From the NCBI RefSeq assembly GCF_005049105.1, contig NZ_SUKA01000009.1:144363-208362 (forward strand): a DNA stretch of 64,000 bases. Reading direction: 5' to 3'. The translations under genes were made by a program, and so were the position numbers. Shown in pieces: positions 44,490-51,893 of this stretch. Under the pieces are notes generated by a model that worked only from the letters and a program-made list of their open reading frames with translations, did not search any database and was not told the DNA's origin. Each line of letters begins with the position of its first letter. Position 1 is the first letter of the stretch. This DNA is from Sphingobacterium alkalisoli. GTDB lineage: Bacteria > Bacteroidota > Bacteroidia > Sphingobacteriales > Sphingobacteriaceae.

Positions 44490-45101
44490 TTAGGATCCCG
44501 TGCCCAGGAGTATCAATAGCGATACATACGCCATGTCGCTAAGTTGAATACGCAATTTCTTTCGCGCGGCCGCTAAGTGATTTTTAACCGTATCTTCCGA
44601 AATATTTAGCCGCTCAGCGATTTCTGCTACACTCAAGGCATCCTTTGCTTTGAGTTGAATAACGGCCTGCATACGTTCTGGAAGTTTTTCAATCTGCAAT
44701 TCAATTTCCGCCTCCAGGTCTTTCAGGATAAGGGGATCAACAAACTTCTGAAAGCTATTCTCAATTAACTTCTCTAATGGCACGTTACGCTCTTGCTCCT
44801 CAAGACGCTTTGTAAGCTTTGTTAGCGATTTATACCGCACCGATGTAAACAGATATGCCTCCAAAGACGTTTGTATGTCAATATCACATCGGCGATTCCA
44901 AAGGCTGATAAATACCTCCTGTACCGCATCTTGTGCATCATCATCGTTGCGTAGTAAATTAAATGAAGATTGAAAAAGGGGAGCCCAGAAATGATTGAAT
45001 AATTTCTTAAACGCTTCATCCGCATGTGTAGTGCGTAATTGAAGTACATCTACCTCATTCCAATATTTTTTTGTGACGCTTGAACCAATTTGCTTATTCA
45101 T
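44490..45101 (-). CDS. ECF sigma factor of the phosphoesterase locus
   Basis: The ATG at 45101 (MNKQIGSS) gives 203 residues; three extra codons are possible to 45110. Region 2 has FNHFWAPLFQSSFNLLRN and AQDAVQEVFISLWNRR. Region 4 has the helix-turn-helix VAEIAERLNISEDTVKNHL. The hydrophobic C-terminus (MAYVSLLILLG) is typical. It heads the sigma-FecR-SusC-SusD-phosphoesterase series on the minus strand. Confidence 0.93.
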   Translation of the reverse strand: MNKQIGSSVTKKYWNEVDVLQLRTTHADEAFKKLFNHFWAPLFQSSFNLLRNDDDAQDAVQEVFISLWNRRCDIDIQTSLEAYLFTSVRYKSLTKLTKRLEEQERNVPLEKLIENSFQKFVDPLILKDLEAEIELQIEKLPERMQAVIQLKAKDALSVAEIAERLNISEDTVKNHLAAARKKLRIQLSDMAYVSLLILLGTGS

Positions 45102-45350
45102 CGTGCCCAAAATTACATGTTGGAACGTTAAGTCTTCATTAAGGTATTATAAGACTTCGATTAACTCATTTATGCCTTTGGATGTACTTCGCTTTCCATA
45201 TACTATGAAAAGGAAAATCATATCGATACCCATTGTTATCCACAAGAAAATCTTCGATAAAGAAAATAACTCTTAAAAAAAAGAGCAACTTTTCCTAAGT
45301 TTGAATTGCTTCACAAAAAACGAATTATTGTATCTTCGAATTGATGAATT

Positions 45351-46499
45351 ATGATTAAAATAATATCTGTTACCTGCTTTTTGTGTCTTACCGCTGCATC
45401 ATACGCACAGCAGTTTAAAACGGAAAAAAGAGCACGTGATTATGGCATTGAGATCGGCGTAATGTCTCCAGGTAAATGGAATGCTATCACCGATGTACCT
45501 GGTGTTCAGGTTGGTCATCTTACGCGACAAGAGGGGGATTCTGTACATACCGGCGTTACTGCCATTTTGCCCTATAAAGGCAACATGTTCCAACATAAAG
45601 TACCAGCAGGCATCTTCATCGGAAACGGATTTGGAAAATTATCCGGTATCAGTCAGATAAATGAATTGGGCAATATAGAAACACCTATCATACTCACCAA
45701 TACCCTTAATGTCGGAAGAGCCATAGAAGCAGTCGTTGAGTATACACTTTCGCAACCCGGCAATGAACGGGTACAATCGGTCAACGCGATTGTTGGTGAG
45801 ACCAACGATGGCGAACTGAACGATATCAGAAGTATGCACGTCTCAAAAGAGAATGTACTGAACGCTATACATTCGGCGACCTCGGGTCCGGTACAAGAGG
45901 GTAATGTTGGCGCCGGGACAGGAACAGTATGTTTCGGTTTCAAAGGTGGCATTGGCACAGCTTCCCGCGTGTTACCTCCGTCTTTAGGCGGATATACTGT
46001 CGGCGTGCTTGTACAAACCAATTACGGCGGTATTTTACAGATCAACGGAGCGCCTGTAGGTCGGGAACTACAGCAGTTTTCTTTCCGCAACAAATTGCTT
46101 AACAATGTAGATGGATCGTGTATGGTCGTGATTGCCACAGATGCGCCGCTCAGCGACCGAAATCTCGAGCGACTGGCCAAAAGAGCATTTATTGGATTAG
46201 GAAAAACCGGCGGTATAGTGTCCAACGGCAGTGGTGAGTATTTCATTGCGTTTTCGACGCATGATTCGGTCCGCGTCGCATACGACACACCGTCGTCAAT
46301 ACTACATCAGCCGTCTTTACATAACGATTATATGTCGCCTCTATTCATGGCGGTTATCGAAGCCGTGGAAGAGGCCATCATCAATTCATTATTTGCAGCA
46401 AAGACCGTTAAAGGTTTCCGCGCAACTATTCCGGCACTGCCGCTAAATAAGGTGCTACCAATTTTAAAAAAGTACAATGCATTATCTCAACCCAATTAA
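45351..46499 (+). CDS. P1-family (DmpA-like) aminopeptidase, secreted
   Basis: A signal peptide (VTCFLCLTAASYAQ) precedes a 365-residue DmpA/BapA-type domain. Family motifs include ARDYGIEIGVMSPGKWNAIT, DVPGVQVGH and the glycine-rich NVGAGTGTVCFGFKGGIGTA at the self-cleavage and nucleophile region, followed by SR. Members are N-terminal-nucleophile enzymes that split themselves into two chains and remove N-terminal residues, some acting on D- or beta-amino acids. Its stop lies 10 bp from a class IV aminotransferase start, suggesting a short amino-acid recycling operon. TATCTTCG at 45331-45338 is a near-consensus -7 box. Confidence 0.9.
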   Translation: MIKIISVTCFLCLTAASYAQQFKTEKRARDYGIEIGVMSPGKWNAITDVPGVQVGHLTRQEGDSVHTGVTAILPYKGNMFQHKVPAGIFIGNGFGKLSGISQINELGNIETPIILTNTLNVGRAIEAVVEYTLSQPGNERVQSVNAIVGETNDGELNDIRSMHVSKENVLNAIHSATSGPVQEGNVGAGTGTVCFGFKGGIGTASRVLPPSLGGYTVGVLVQTNYGGILQINGAPVGRELQQFSFRNKLLNNVDGSCMVVIATDAPLSDRNLERLAKRAFIGLGKTGGIVSNGSGEYFIAFSTHDSVRVAYDTPSSILHQPSLHNDYMSPLFMAVIEAVEEAIINSLFAAKTVKGFRATIPALPLNKVLPILKKYNALSQPN

Positions 46500-46509
46500 A
46501 TAAATTCAA

Positions 46510-47361
46510 ATGATCCAATCCTTGCATGTTATTATTAACGGGCAGCTTATTCCAGAAAAAGAAGCGAGCTTAGGTATTGATGACTTATCTATAGTTAGAG
46601 GATACGGCATCTTTGATTACTTCAAAACCGTAGCCAATCGACCCGTTTTTCTGGAAGATAACCTCGATCGCTTTTTTCACTCGGCTAAATTAATGGATCT
46701 GCCTGTCCACTATACCCGAGATGAACTAAGAATACAGATACGGACCCTTATGGAAGCTAATAAAATCCCTGAATCTGGCATCAAATTACTCCTAACAGGT
46801 GGTTATAGTAAAGATGGATATAGTATTGCGACCCCCAACCTCATCATCACACAACAGCCATTGCAACGCAATATACGACAGGAACAACAGGGTATCAAGC
46901 TCATTACGTACAACTATCACCGACCGTTCGGAACGGTCAAATCAATAGACTATGCGGTCGGTATCCTTGGGCTAAAAAAAGCTAAGGCCGCTGGAGCCGA
47001 CGAAGTGCTTTATGCACAAAACGGGTTACTTTCAGAATGTCCACGCGCTAATATTTTTCTCATTACCAAGACGGGCAAACTGCTCACGCCCGGCAAAGAT
47101 GTGCTGGCTGGTATTACGAGGAAGTATATTATCGAGATCGCAAAAGAACATTTAGATGTTGAAATCAGAGATGTTACACTAGAAGACATGAAAAATGCTG
47201 CTGAAGCGTTCATTAGCAGTACGACAAAAAACATCACCCCTATTTTATCCATTGACGATACGGTCTACGGTTCCAATCCCGGTCCATTAACTATACAGTT
47301 GCAGCACATGTTAGAACCGATTGTATTTGGAAGCAAAGAGAAGCTCATAACTGAAATATAA
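46510..47361 (+). CDS. Class IV PLP-dependent aminotransferase
   Basis: The 283-residue product has the fold type IV pattern: early RGYGIFDYFKTV, the PLP lysine Lys144 in GTVKSIDYAVG, and ADEVLYAQNGLLSECPRANI with Glu176 near the pyridine nitrogen. The family includes branched-chain and D-amino acid aminotransferases and 4-amino-4-deoxychorismate lyase; the length and motifs do not decide between them. It follows the P1 peptidase gene in an apparent two-gene operon, which suggests use of released amino acids. Confidence 0.9.
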   Translation: MIQSLHVIINGQLIPEKEASLGIDDLSIVRGYGIFDYFKTVANRPVFLEDNLDRFFHSAKLMDLPVHYTRDELRIQIRTLMEANKIPESGIKLLLTGGYSKDGYSIATPNLIITQQPLQRNIRQEQQGIKLITYNYHRPFGTVKSIDYAVGILGLKKAKAAGADEVLYAQNGLLSECPRANIFLITKTGKLLTPGKDVLAGITRKYIIEIAKEHLDVEIRDVTLEDMKNAAEAFISSTTKNITPILSIDDTVYGSNPGPLTIQLQHMLEPIVFGSKEKLITEI

Positions 47362-47454
47362 TGTAGATCCGTGAATATTTCGTGCGAGCCAATTTTGGGC
47401 AGTCCTCCTGTGGAATTGCAACTTTAAAGTGGAGACAAATGTAGAAAGTCCAAA

Positions 47455-47486
47455 TGATAAAAAACGCACTACCTGCGTAGTGCGTT
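47455..47486 (-). terminator. Intrinsic terminator of the DUF6266 unit
   Basis: On the minus strand AACGCACTAC-GCAG-GTAGTGCGTT is a perfect 10-bp stem followed by TTTTTATC, a classic rho-independent terminator 33 bp past the small membrane protein stop. It may also stop convergent transcripts. Confidence 0.85.
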
Positions 47487-47511
47487 CCGAATGTGGCTAA
47501 CGCCTATGTTA
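47475..47511. repeat. Interspersed repeat copy 2
   Basis: This 37-mer matches 17857-17893 at 35 positions. It overlaps the right arm of the terminator at 47463-47486, so the repeated unit includes a terminator arm plus about 25 bp of sequence 5' to it in the transcript. Confidence 0.65.
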
Positions 47512-47518
47512 TTTTTAG

Positions 47519-47683
47519 CTACTTCCTTTTACGCTGTAGAATCCGCGTTAGCAAATAGCTCACCAGCGTACCGACGACCGCTAGGATCACCGTCTGCAAG
47601 AGGTTGTGCCAGGGAATCAAACCCATGATACTGCAGCAGCTGCCGCCGAATACCGGAAACCAACTACCGCCATGGCTATTCAT
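47519..47683 (-). CDS. Small single-pass membrane protein (54 residues)
   Basis: I place the start at the ATG at 47683, which overlaps the upstream stop by 8 bp (ATGAATAG); the frame is open to 47737. The product has a glycine- and cysteine-containing N-terminus (GGSWFPVFGGSCCSIMG), one transmembrane helix (LLQTVILAVVGTLVSYLLT) and the basic tail RILQRKRK. The form is holin-like or toxin-like, but composition alone cannot prove that. It ends the DUF6266-DUF5675 unit before the terminator. Confidence 0.6.
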   Translation of the reverse strand: MNSHGGSWFPVFGGSCCSIMGLIPWHNLLQTVILAVVGTLVSYLLTRILQRKRK

Positions 47684-48017
47684 CACGTCCCTCCGTTTCC
47701 GCAGCCGTGTTCGGCCGCACAATATCCGATTGTGCAAAGTGAGCTGCCTGATCAGGTACTACACTTGCGTCATCATCAAGGTTCACTTCCGCAGGCGGAT
47801 GGGCGCCCCCCGTTGAGGCCGCTACGTCGCTATCTTGCTCTTTCTCCTTCTGGGTTTGGGTTTCCGATTCCGCCTTCCCGTTTTCCAGAACCGATTCGAT
47901 GACACCCAAGCCCACGGCAACGTATTTTAAAATATTCAGTGCCTTACCCGGCAGCTTGATTGGAGCCAGCAGTACGACCTGTAATGCCCGGCTGATTTTG
48001 TTTATAATGCTTTTCAT
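47676..48017 (-). CDS. 113-residue protein with amphipathic N-terminus and acidic tail
   Basis: The N-terminal 45 residues (IINKISRALQVVLLAPIKLP, ILKYVAVGLGVIESVL) are hydrophobic and basic and probably sit on a membrane. The remaining part is polar and acidic (KEKEQDSDVAASTGGAH, VNLDDDASVVPD) and likely disordered. No family is recognised. It is coupled to the small membrane protein downstream. A 7-bp repeat array lies directly upstream of its ATG. Confidence 0.55.
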   Translation of the reverse strand: MKSIINKISRALQVVLLAPIKLPGKALNILKYVAVGLGVIESVLENGKAESETQTQKEKEQDSDVAASTGGAHPPAEVNLDDDASVVPDQAAHFAQSDIVRPNTAAETEGRDE

Positions 48018-48098
48018 TTAGATTTGAGATGTTAGACGTTAGATATTAGACTTTAGATGTGAGATAGACTTTAGATGTGAGATATTAGATTTGAGACT
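48018..48098. repeat. Heptanucleotide tandem repeat array A
   Basis: Eleven copies of a 7-mer of form TKAGAYN follow each other (TTAGATT, TGAGATG, TTAGACG, TTAGATA, TTAGACT, TTAGATG, TGAGATA, a 4-base break, TTAGATG, TGAGATA, TTAGATT, TGAGACT). The array begins at the base next to the start codon of the 113-residue gene. Confidence 0.85.
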
Positions 48099-48102
48099 GC
48101 GT

Positions 48103-48193
48103 CATCGCGAACCTGAGGTATAAGGGTGACGCGATCTTATTTTGCAAAAGACAAAAGATTGCCGCGTCGCTATGCTCCTCGCAAAGACGAGAA
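48103..48193. repeat. Pair of inverted REP-like elements
   Basis: CGTCATCGCGAACCTGAG...GGTGACGCGATCTT is followed in opposite orientation by AAGATTGCCGCGTCGCTATG...CTCGCAAAGACG. The second matches 48786-48824. The pattern (AGATnGCnCGTC ... CGCAnnGACG) resembles a dispersed REP-like family. Confidence 0.6.
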
Positions 48194-48201
48194 TAATAGT
48201 T

Positions 48202-48264
48202 CTAACCCCTAGTTACTAGTCACCAATCACTAGTCACCAATCACTGGTCACTAACCCCTAACCT
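48202..48264. repeat. Heptanucleotide tandem repeat array B
   Basis: Nine exact 7-bp units occur in a row: CTAACCC, CTAGTTA, CTAGTCA, CCAATCA, CTAGTCA, CCAATCA, CTGGTCA, CTAACCC, CTAACCT. The last units form the stop codon of the DUF5675 gene (TAG at 48251-48253). Confidence 0.85.
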
Positions 48265-48658
48265 CCAAATAAACTTCTGCTCCCATGTCCCACAGGCTGT
48301 ACACCAGTGCTTTTAGCTCTTTGAGGGCTTTTACGCTTTCATCGCCTGTACCTTCACCTGTAAGGGTCGTAACCGGCGCAATGCACCCGCGTAGTTCCCG
48401 TTCGGCGTTGTTCGCGGCATGGATCAGGATCGCTTCGCGTCCCTGCACAAATGGAATTCCAATCTGCTCTCCATTTTTGGGATAGACCCTTTTTTCCAGC
48501 CTGTAGCGTCCTTCCGGGATACAGCTTTTGTTTGGCGTATTGTCCTGCCAGGGCAGTTCTATCGTGTGGCAGATCGGTTCCCCTAGAAAATAGATCGTGC
48601 CATTAGTTCCCCGCTCCCCGTATTTCCGTCGGAGATGGAGGGTTATCGTTGTGTTCAT
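48251..48658 (-). CDS. DUF5675-family protein
   Basis: The 135-residue sequence shows the DUF5675 pattern: TIYFLGEPICHTIELPWQDN, then PNKSCIPEGRYRLEKRVYPK, then AILIHAANNAERELRGCIAP. The conserved IHxAN and GCI residues recall L,D-transpeptidase-like or phage lysis proteins, where this family is often found. The enzymatic activity is not established. Its stop codon is made by a heptanucleotide array. It lies between DUF6266 and the 113-residue protein gene on the minus strand. Confidence 0.75.
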   Translation of the reverse strand: MNTTITLHLRRKYGERGTNGTIYFLGEPICHTIELPWQDNTPNKSCIPEGRYRLEKRVYPKNGEQIGIPFVQGREAILIHAANNAERELRGCIAPVTTLTGEGTGDESVKALKELKALVYSLWDMGAEVYLEVRG

Positions 48659-48712
48659 AGTATTTATGATTTTGTATTTCGGATTTGCGTATTTGCCTAT
48701 CTCCTTATTTGC

Positions 48713-48900
48713 GGAGATGTGAGATGTGAGATTTGAGAACCGGAAACAGAAATCCGATTCCTGTTTCCGGCTACTCGATTCCTAGTCTCCAGCTCCTCGA
48801 AGATTGCCACGTCGTTCCTCCTCGCAAAGACGAGAACAACAGGTCTAACCCCTAGTCACCTATTACTAGTCACCAATCACTAATCCCTAGTTACTAACTC
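48713..48900. repeat. Repeat cluster between DUF5675 and DUF6266 genes
   Basis: In order: four TGAGATG-type heptads (48713-48740); a perfect hairpin CCGGAAACAG / CTGTTTCCGG (48740-48770); a REP-like copy (48786-48824, AGATTGCCACGTCG...CGCAAAGACG); and array C of eight heptads (48845-48900: CTAACCC, CTAGTCA, CCTATTA, CTAGTCA, CCAATCA, CTAATCC, CTAGTTA, CTAACTC), ending two bases before the DUF6266 stop codon. Confidence 0.8.
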
Positions 48901-48902
48901 CA

Positions 48903-49658
48903 TTACGGAATATCAACTTCGACAATAGACATCGCGTTGTACGATCCATTGTTTAATGGATAAAACGCACCGTTTACTTCTTGGAAGAGGCCTATTCCAA
49001 CCAGCACGTAGGCCGCACTGCCGGGGTCAAAGGCAGTCGTCAGTTGCAGGGTCTCCTCCACATGCTCACCGATTAATGGGATATAGGCCGAGCGCTCCAC
49101 CACTGGCTTCGGCGGTACTTCCTGCATCGTCAGTTCGGCAGCGACCAGCACTACCTGCATATGTGTCGCTCCATTCAATAGCGTCACATCATTTTGGGGG
49201 TTGAACTGTGGGATTACCAACGACACCGTCTCCGCATCACGGTCGATCACAGGTTCCAGGTCTTCAGCCAATATCATCTTCAGGCTGCTGCCGATATTGA
49301 GTTCAAAACCCTTCAACATGTCGGCATTCTCCGGCAGGAAAACACGCTCACCACGGAGGTTTACCGGGTCAGCTTTCTGGATACGGTGCACCAGGGAAGT
49401 GAGCCTATTGCGCATCGACTTATCGGAGAAGTAGCGCAGGAGATTGTTCAACTGCAAGCGAAGCGATTTCGCCATTTTGTTTGCAGATCCAAATTCCGCA
49501 TTGTTTTCACGGGTACGCTGAAAATTGGGATCGGAAGCGATACGGGATTTGTCGACGCCGCCTTTCATACGTACCTCATACCCTCTACTGCGGTGTTTGC
49601 TGAAGGAAAGATCGCCGACCTTTCCCCGCATTTTTACTAAACTTTCTTGTTTTGCCAT
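48903..49658 (-). CDS. DUF6266-family protein
   Basis: The 251-residue protein begins MAKQESLVKMRGKVGDLSFSK, here part of the DUF6266 hallmark start, followed by GGVDKSRIASDPNFQRTREN. The C-terminal half is beta-rich (VSLVIPQFNPQNDVTLLNGA). The family is restricted to Bacteroidota, is often found near prophage-like or mobile genes, and has no known function. The beginning recalls capsid or tail-associated proteins, but that is only an impression. It is the first gene of the minus-strand unit, with two phased repeat arrays upstream. Confidence 0.8.
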   Translation of the reverse strand: MAKQESLVKMRGKVGDLSFSKHRSRGYEVRMKGGVDKSRIASDPNFQRTRENNAEFGSANKMAKSLRLQLNNLLRYFSDKSMRNRLTSLVHRIQKADPVNLRGERVFLPENADMLKGFELNIGSSLKMILAEDLEPVIDRDAETVSLVIPQFNPQNDVTLLNGATHMQVVLVAAELTMQEVPPKPVVERSAYIPLIGEHVEETLQLTTAFDPGSAAYVLVGIGLFQEVNGAFYPLNNGSYNAMSIVEVDIP

Positions 49659-49711
49659 AATAAATTTGTTTTAAATTATAATCCAAAAGTGCATAGCCAA
49701 GAATTAGCCGC

Positions 49712-49804
49712 TGTCCACAATGTCCGCAGATGTCTTAATTTTCCACATTTGTCCGGGCACCGTCTACTCGTGTCTCAAAAAGGTCAAAAATGTCCAAAAT
49801 GTCC
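49712..49804. repeat. 10-bp phased TGTCC array upstream of the DUF6266 gene
   Basis: TGTCC or a one-base variant starts at 49712, 49721, 49731, 49741 (TTCCA), 49750, 49761, 49771, 49782, 49791 and 49800. The spacing of 9-11 bp is close to one helical turn over nine intervals. It lies 54-146 bp upstream of the DUF6266 start. Confidence 0.75.
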
Positions 49805-49820
49805 TAAAATGGTAAAGATT

Positions 49821-49930
49821 GGTTAGCTCAACTATACCGTTTACTTACTGTAGACTTACTAAAACCCTATCATTTACTTACCAAAGACTTACTACAGACA
49901 TACTAAAAACATACGAAAGCCCTACGAAGA
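49821..49930. repeat. Exact 11-bp tandem repeat array
   Basis: From 49843 eight units of 11 bp follow without a gap (consensus ACTTACTAAAG; starts 49843, 49854, 49865, 49876, 49887, 49898, 49909, 49920). Two weaker units precede at 49821 (GGTTAG) and 49832 (CTATAC). Eleven is not a multiple of three and no gene covers the array. Confidence 0.85.
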
Positions 49931-50148
49931 AGCCACGGTAACTTTACCACTGCTTCCATCGCAATCCTACACAACTCCAAGACAAAACCAACAAAACTCC
50001 AGGGCGAGTCTAGCAGCTTGGAGTATATAAAGCATAGGTGTACCGTATCATTTTATCGGCATGTGCTATTGGCATTATAGTATAAAAATGGTATATTGGG
50101 AAGTGTAATTAACTTTCTCCTGAAAAGGGTGGTAGCGCTACACACTAC
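49931..50148. other. Spacer upstream of the small HTH gene
   Basis: No coding signal is visible. The palindrome GTAGCGCTAC occurs near 50132, shortly before the HTH gene. Confidence 0.3.
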
Positions 50149-50202
50149 TTGAAGGTATCTTGCTTAATGGGGGAAATAATGCTAACCGATATTTCCATTA
50201 CC

Positions 50203-50400
50203 ATGAAAAACCCTAGACTGTGCATCACTGCGCAAGATATCAGTGCCATATTAAATATTACGCCACGGCAGGCAAGCCGCAAGTTACAAGAGGTCCGAGA
50301 TGCGTATGGCAAGCAATATCATCAGTACCTTACCTTCGCCGAATTTGCAGCGTACACCGATCTCCCCTTAGACGAGCTTTATAAACGCTGCCATCCGTAG
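50203..50400 (+). CDS. Small helix-turn-helix protein
   Basis: I prefer the ATG at 50203 (65 residues, MKNPRLCITAQDISAILNIT); the frame is open from 50149. The segment ITAQDISAILNITPRQASRK is a clear helix-turn-helix, followed by a second small helical part (QYLTFAEFAAYTDLPLDELY). Such proteins are common in Bacteroidota accessory regions and may be excisionase-like or regulatory. It stands alone, convergent with the LytTR gene. Confidence 0.65.
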   Translation: MKNPRLCITAQDISAILNITPRQASRKLQEVRDAYGKQYHQYLTFAEFAAYTDLPLDELYKRCHP

Positions 50401-50439
50401 TAGGTGATCGTTAAAAATATGTATTCGTCTTTTCATTTT

Positions 50440-50478
50440 GTCATCCTGACGTAAGGAATAACCTAAAGTCAGGATGAC
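50440..50478. terminator. Bidirectional hairpin between the HTH and LytTR genes
   Basis: GTCATCCTGAC (50440-50450) pairs perfectly with GTCAGGATGAC (50468-50478). It lies between two convergent stop codons, with T-rich sequence on one side and A-rich on the other. The arm GTCATCCTGA is also the core of the dispersed repeat found at 56057. Confidence 0.7.
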
Positions 50479-50521
50479 TGAAAAGCGACCTCTTTAGACG
50501 TCCTCATCAAATTAGATCCCA

Positions 50522-51550
50522 TTATGCTGTACTGGGTCTTTGTAGGAGTAGATCATTGCGCAACTCCTCATAGCGCTCCGCAGATATCACGATAGGTTCG
50601 CTTCCTTCCAACATCAATGATACGGCATATTTTTTTGCCGACAGTCGCTTGATATCTGCGATTTCAAAACGGTTAACCAGCGGCCCACGGCCCAATCGGA
50701 TAAACAGGTAGGGAAACTTCTTTTCCAGTTCTGCCAGTGACTCCTTATTTGCTACGACCACATCCGTTCCATCGCGCAGCAGCATGTGTACATATTTATA
50801 TTCTTTATCCAGGTCACTTAGATAGAACTGTACAACCCGTGATGGATGAACGGGATGCTCCAAATCGGGCGAAAACAGTTTTTTTTGCATGTCCTGCCAC
50901 AGCTGTAAGCCATCCCCGACCTGCTTGGTCAGCACCTCCAGTTTCTTTTCCCATTGCCTATTATTTTCCCCCATTTGCCTGTGTAATTCCACGCTTTTGG
51001 CATCTGATGTACTGAGATTCTGGCGTAATTCCACTTCACGCAAAGATGAGTTTTCAAGCTGCTGAGTCAAGGTGTCGATCGTATGCTTGTTGCGCTTGTT
51101 CTCTTCGCGCCAATACAAAGCATAATGGTATATATTGACACAGATTACACAGCACATCATCACCACAAAATCGCGTTCCAGATAGGCCGAGTTCCATAGA
51201 TCTATATCTAAAAAATACCAATACACCAAACACACGGTTTGAAAAGCGATAAAGCCAAGGGTCAGTATGCCGAGTCCAATCTGATATAAGGTCCTTGATG
51301 TCTCATGCTGTATCCAGTCCATTTCCCGATCGAGCCTCAATGATAAGTGCCCCATGAGCAAGAACAGCAAAAACATCAATACAATCGTCATCAATAATGT
51401 AGAAAAATGATCCATCGAAGTAAAGCTATCCAAAAGCGATCCTTCGGTCGTATAAAATGTAATGATAAAAGCAGATAACCCAGTCTGTATTGCTAATCGA
51501 GATGGCAGACCGTAAGACGAGCGAAATATTCCGGCAAATAAATTTCTCAT
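50522..51550 (-). CDS. Membrane-bound LytTR transcription regulator
   Basis: The 342-residue product has four transmembrane helices (about 20-150; STLLMTIVLMFLLFLLMGHL, IGLGILTLGFIAFQTVCLVY), a coiled coil (about 155-215) and a C-terminal LytTR DNA-binding domain (about 240-335) with YVHMLLRDGTDVVVANKESL, FPYLFIRLGRGPLVNRFEIA and IKRLSAKKYAVSLM. LytTR domains bind paired direct repeats about two helical turns apart, and two such pairs lie just upstream of this gene. The sensor is in the membrane, and no histidine kinase gene is near. It probably controls itself and the divergent 51894 gene. Confidence 0.88.
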   Translation of the reverse strand: MRNLFAGIFRSSYGLPSRLAIQTGLSAFIITFYTTEGSLLDSFTSMDHFSTLLMTIVLMFLLFLLMGHLSLRLDREMDWIQHETSRTLYQIGLGILTLGFIAFQTVCLVYWYFLDIDLWNSAYLERDFVVMMCCVICVNIYHYALYWREENKRNKHTIDTLTQQLENSSLREVELRQNLSTSDAKSVELHRQMGENNRQWEKKLEVLTKQVGDGLQLWQDMQKKLFSPDLEHPVHPSRVVQFYLSDLDKEYKYVHMLLRDGTDVVVANKESLAELEKKFPYLFIRLGRGPLVNRFEIADIKRLSAKKYAVSLMLEGSEPIVISAERYEELRNDLLLQRPSTA

Positions 51551-51673
51551 GTTTAGTATTAGTTTTTGTTGATAATCGACAAACTACAAAAAACATTAAA
51601 TGTTTCAAAGAAATTTGCTGAATATTTTTTTCCTCGCTTTCTAACTTGCAACTTCTATAAGTCGTAAATTCCG

Positions 51674-51779
51674 TTTCATGGAATTTGGCGTCATTTCACC
51701 GATTTAAAAACCGTCTTTAAACGCTTAAAACACATATTCTAATCCGTTTCACGGAAAATCACGAACATTTCACGGAAAA
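51674..51779. promoter_or_regulatory. Two pairs of direct repeats, candidate LytTR sites
   Basis: TTTCATGGAATT (51674) and TTTCACCGATTT (51694) form one pair, 20 bp apart. TTTCACGGAAAA occurs twice exactly, at 51747 and 51768, 21 bp apart. The second pair ends 13 bp upstream of the -33 box of the 51894 promoter, a normal place for an activator. Confidence 0.65.
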
Positions 51780-51792
51780 CCCATCTCTAAAA

Positions 51793-51825
51793 TTTGTTAT
51801 TTTTTTGAAGGCTACTTTACCTTTG
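51793..51825 (+). promoter_or_regulatory. Promoter of the 51894 gene
   Basis: TTTG (51793-51796) and TACCTTTG (51818-51825) match the Bacteroidota -33 and -7 elements, 21 bp apart. The leader of about 60 bases contains GCTT-GCG-AAGC and GGGG/CCCC stretches that could fold over the start region. Confidence 0.65.
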
Positions 51826-51893
51826 TTGTATCCTGGCCGGGGAACTATCGGAGCTTGCGAAGCCCCAATTAATCATTTATAAATAATAAATCA

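Noticed and set aside
31269..47434. Two GAATTGCAACTT-type sequences as ends of one insertion sequence
   Set aside because: They are 16 kb apart with many intact resident genes between, and no transposase is present; at most they are separate old remnants.
48018..49930. Regular repeats considered as a CRISPR array
   Set aside because: Units are 7, 10 or 11 bp with no unique spacers of 30 bp or more, and no cas genes are present.
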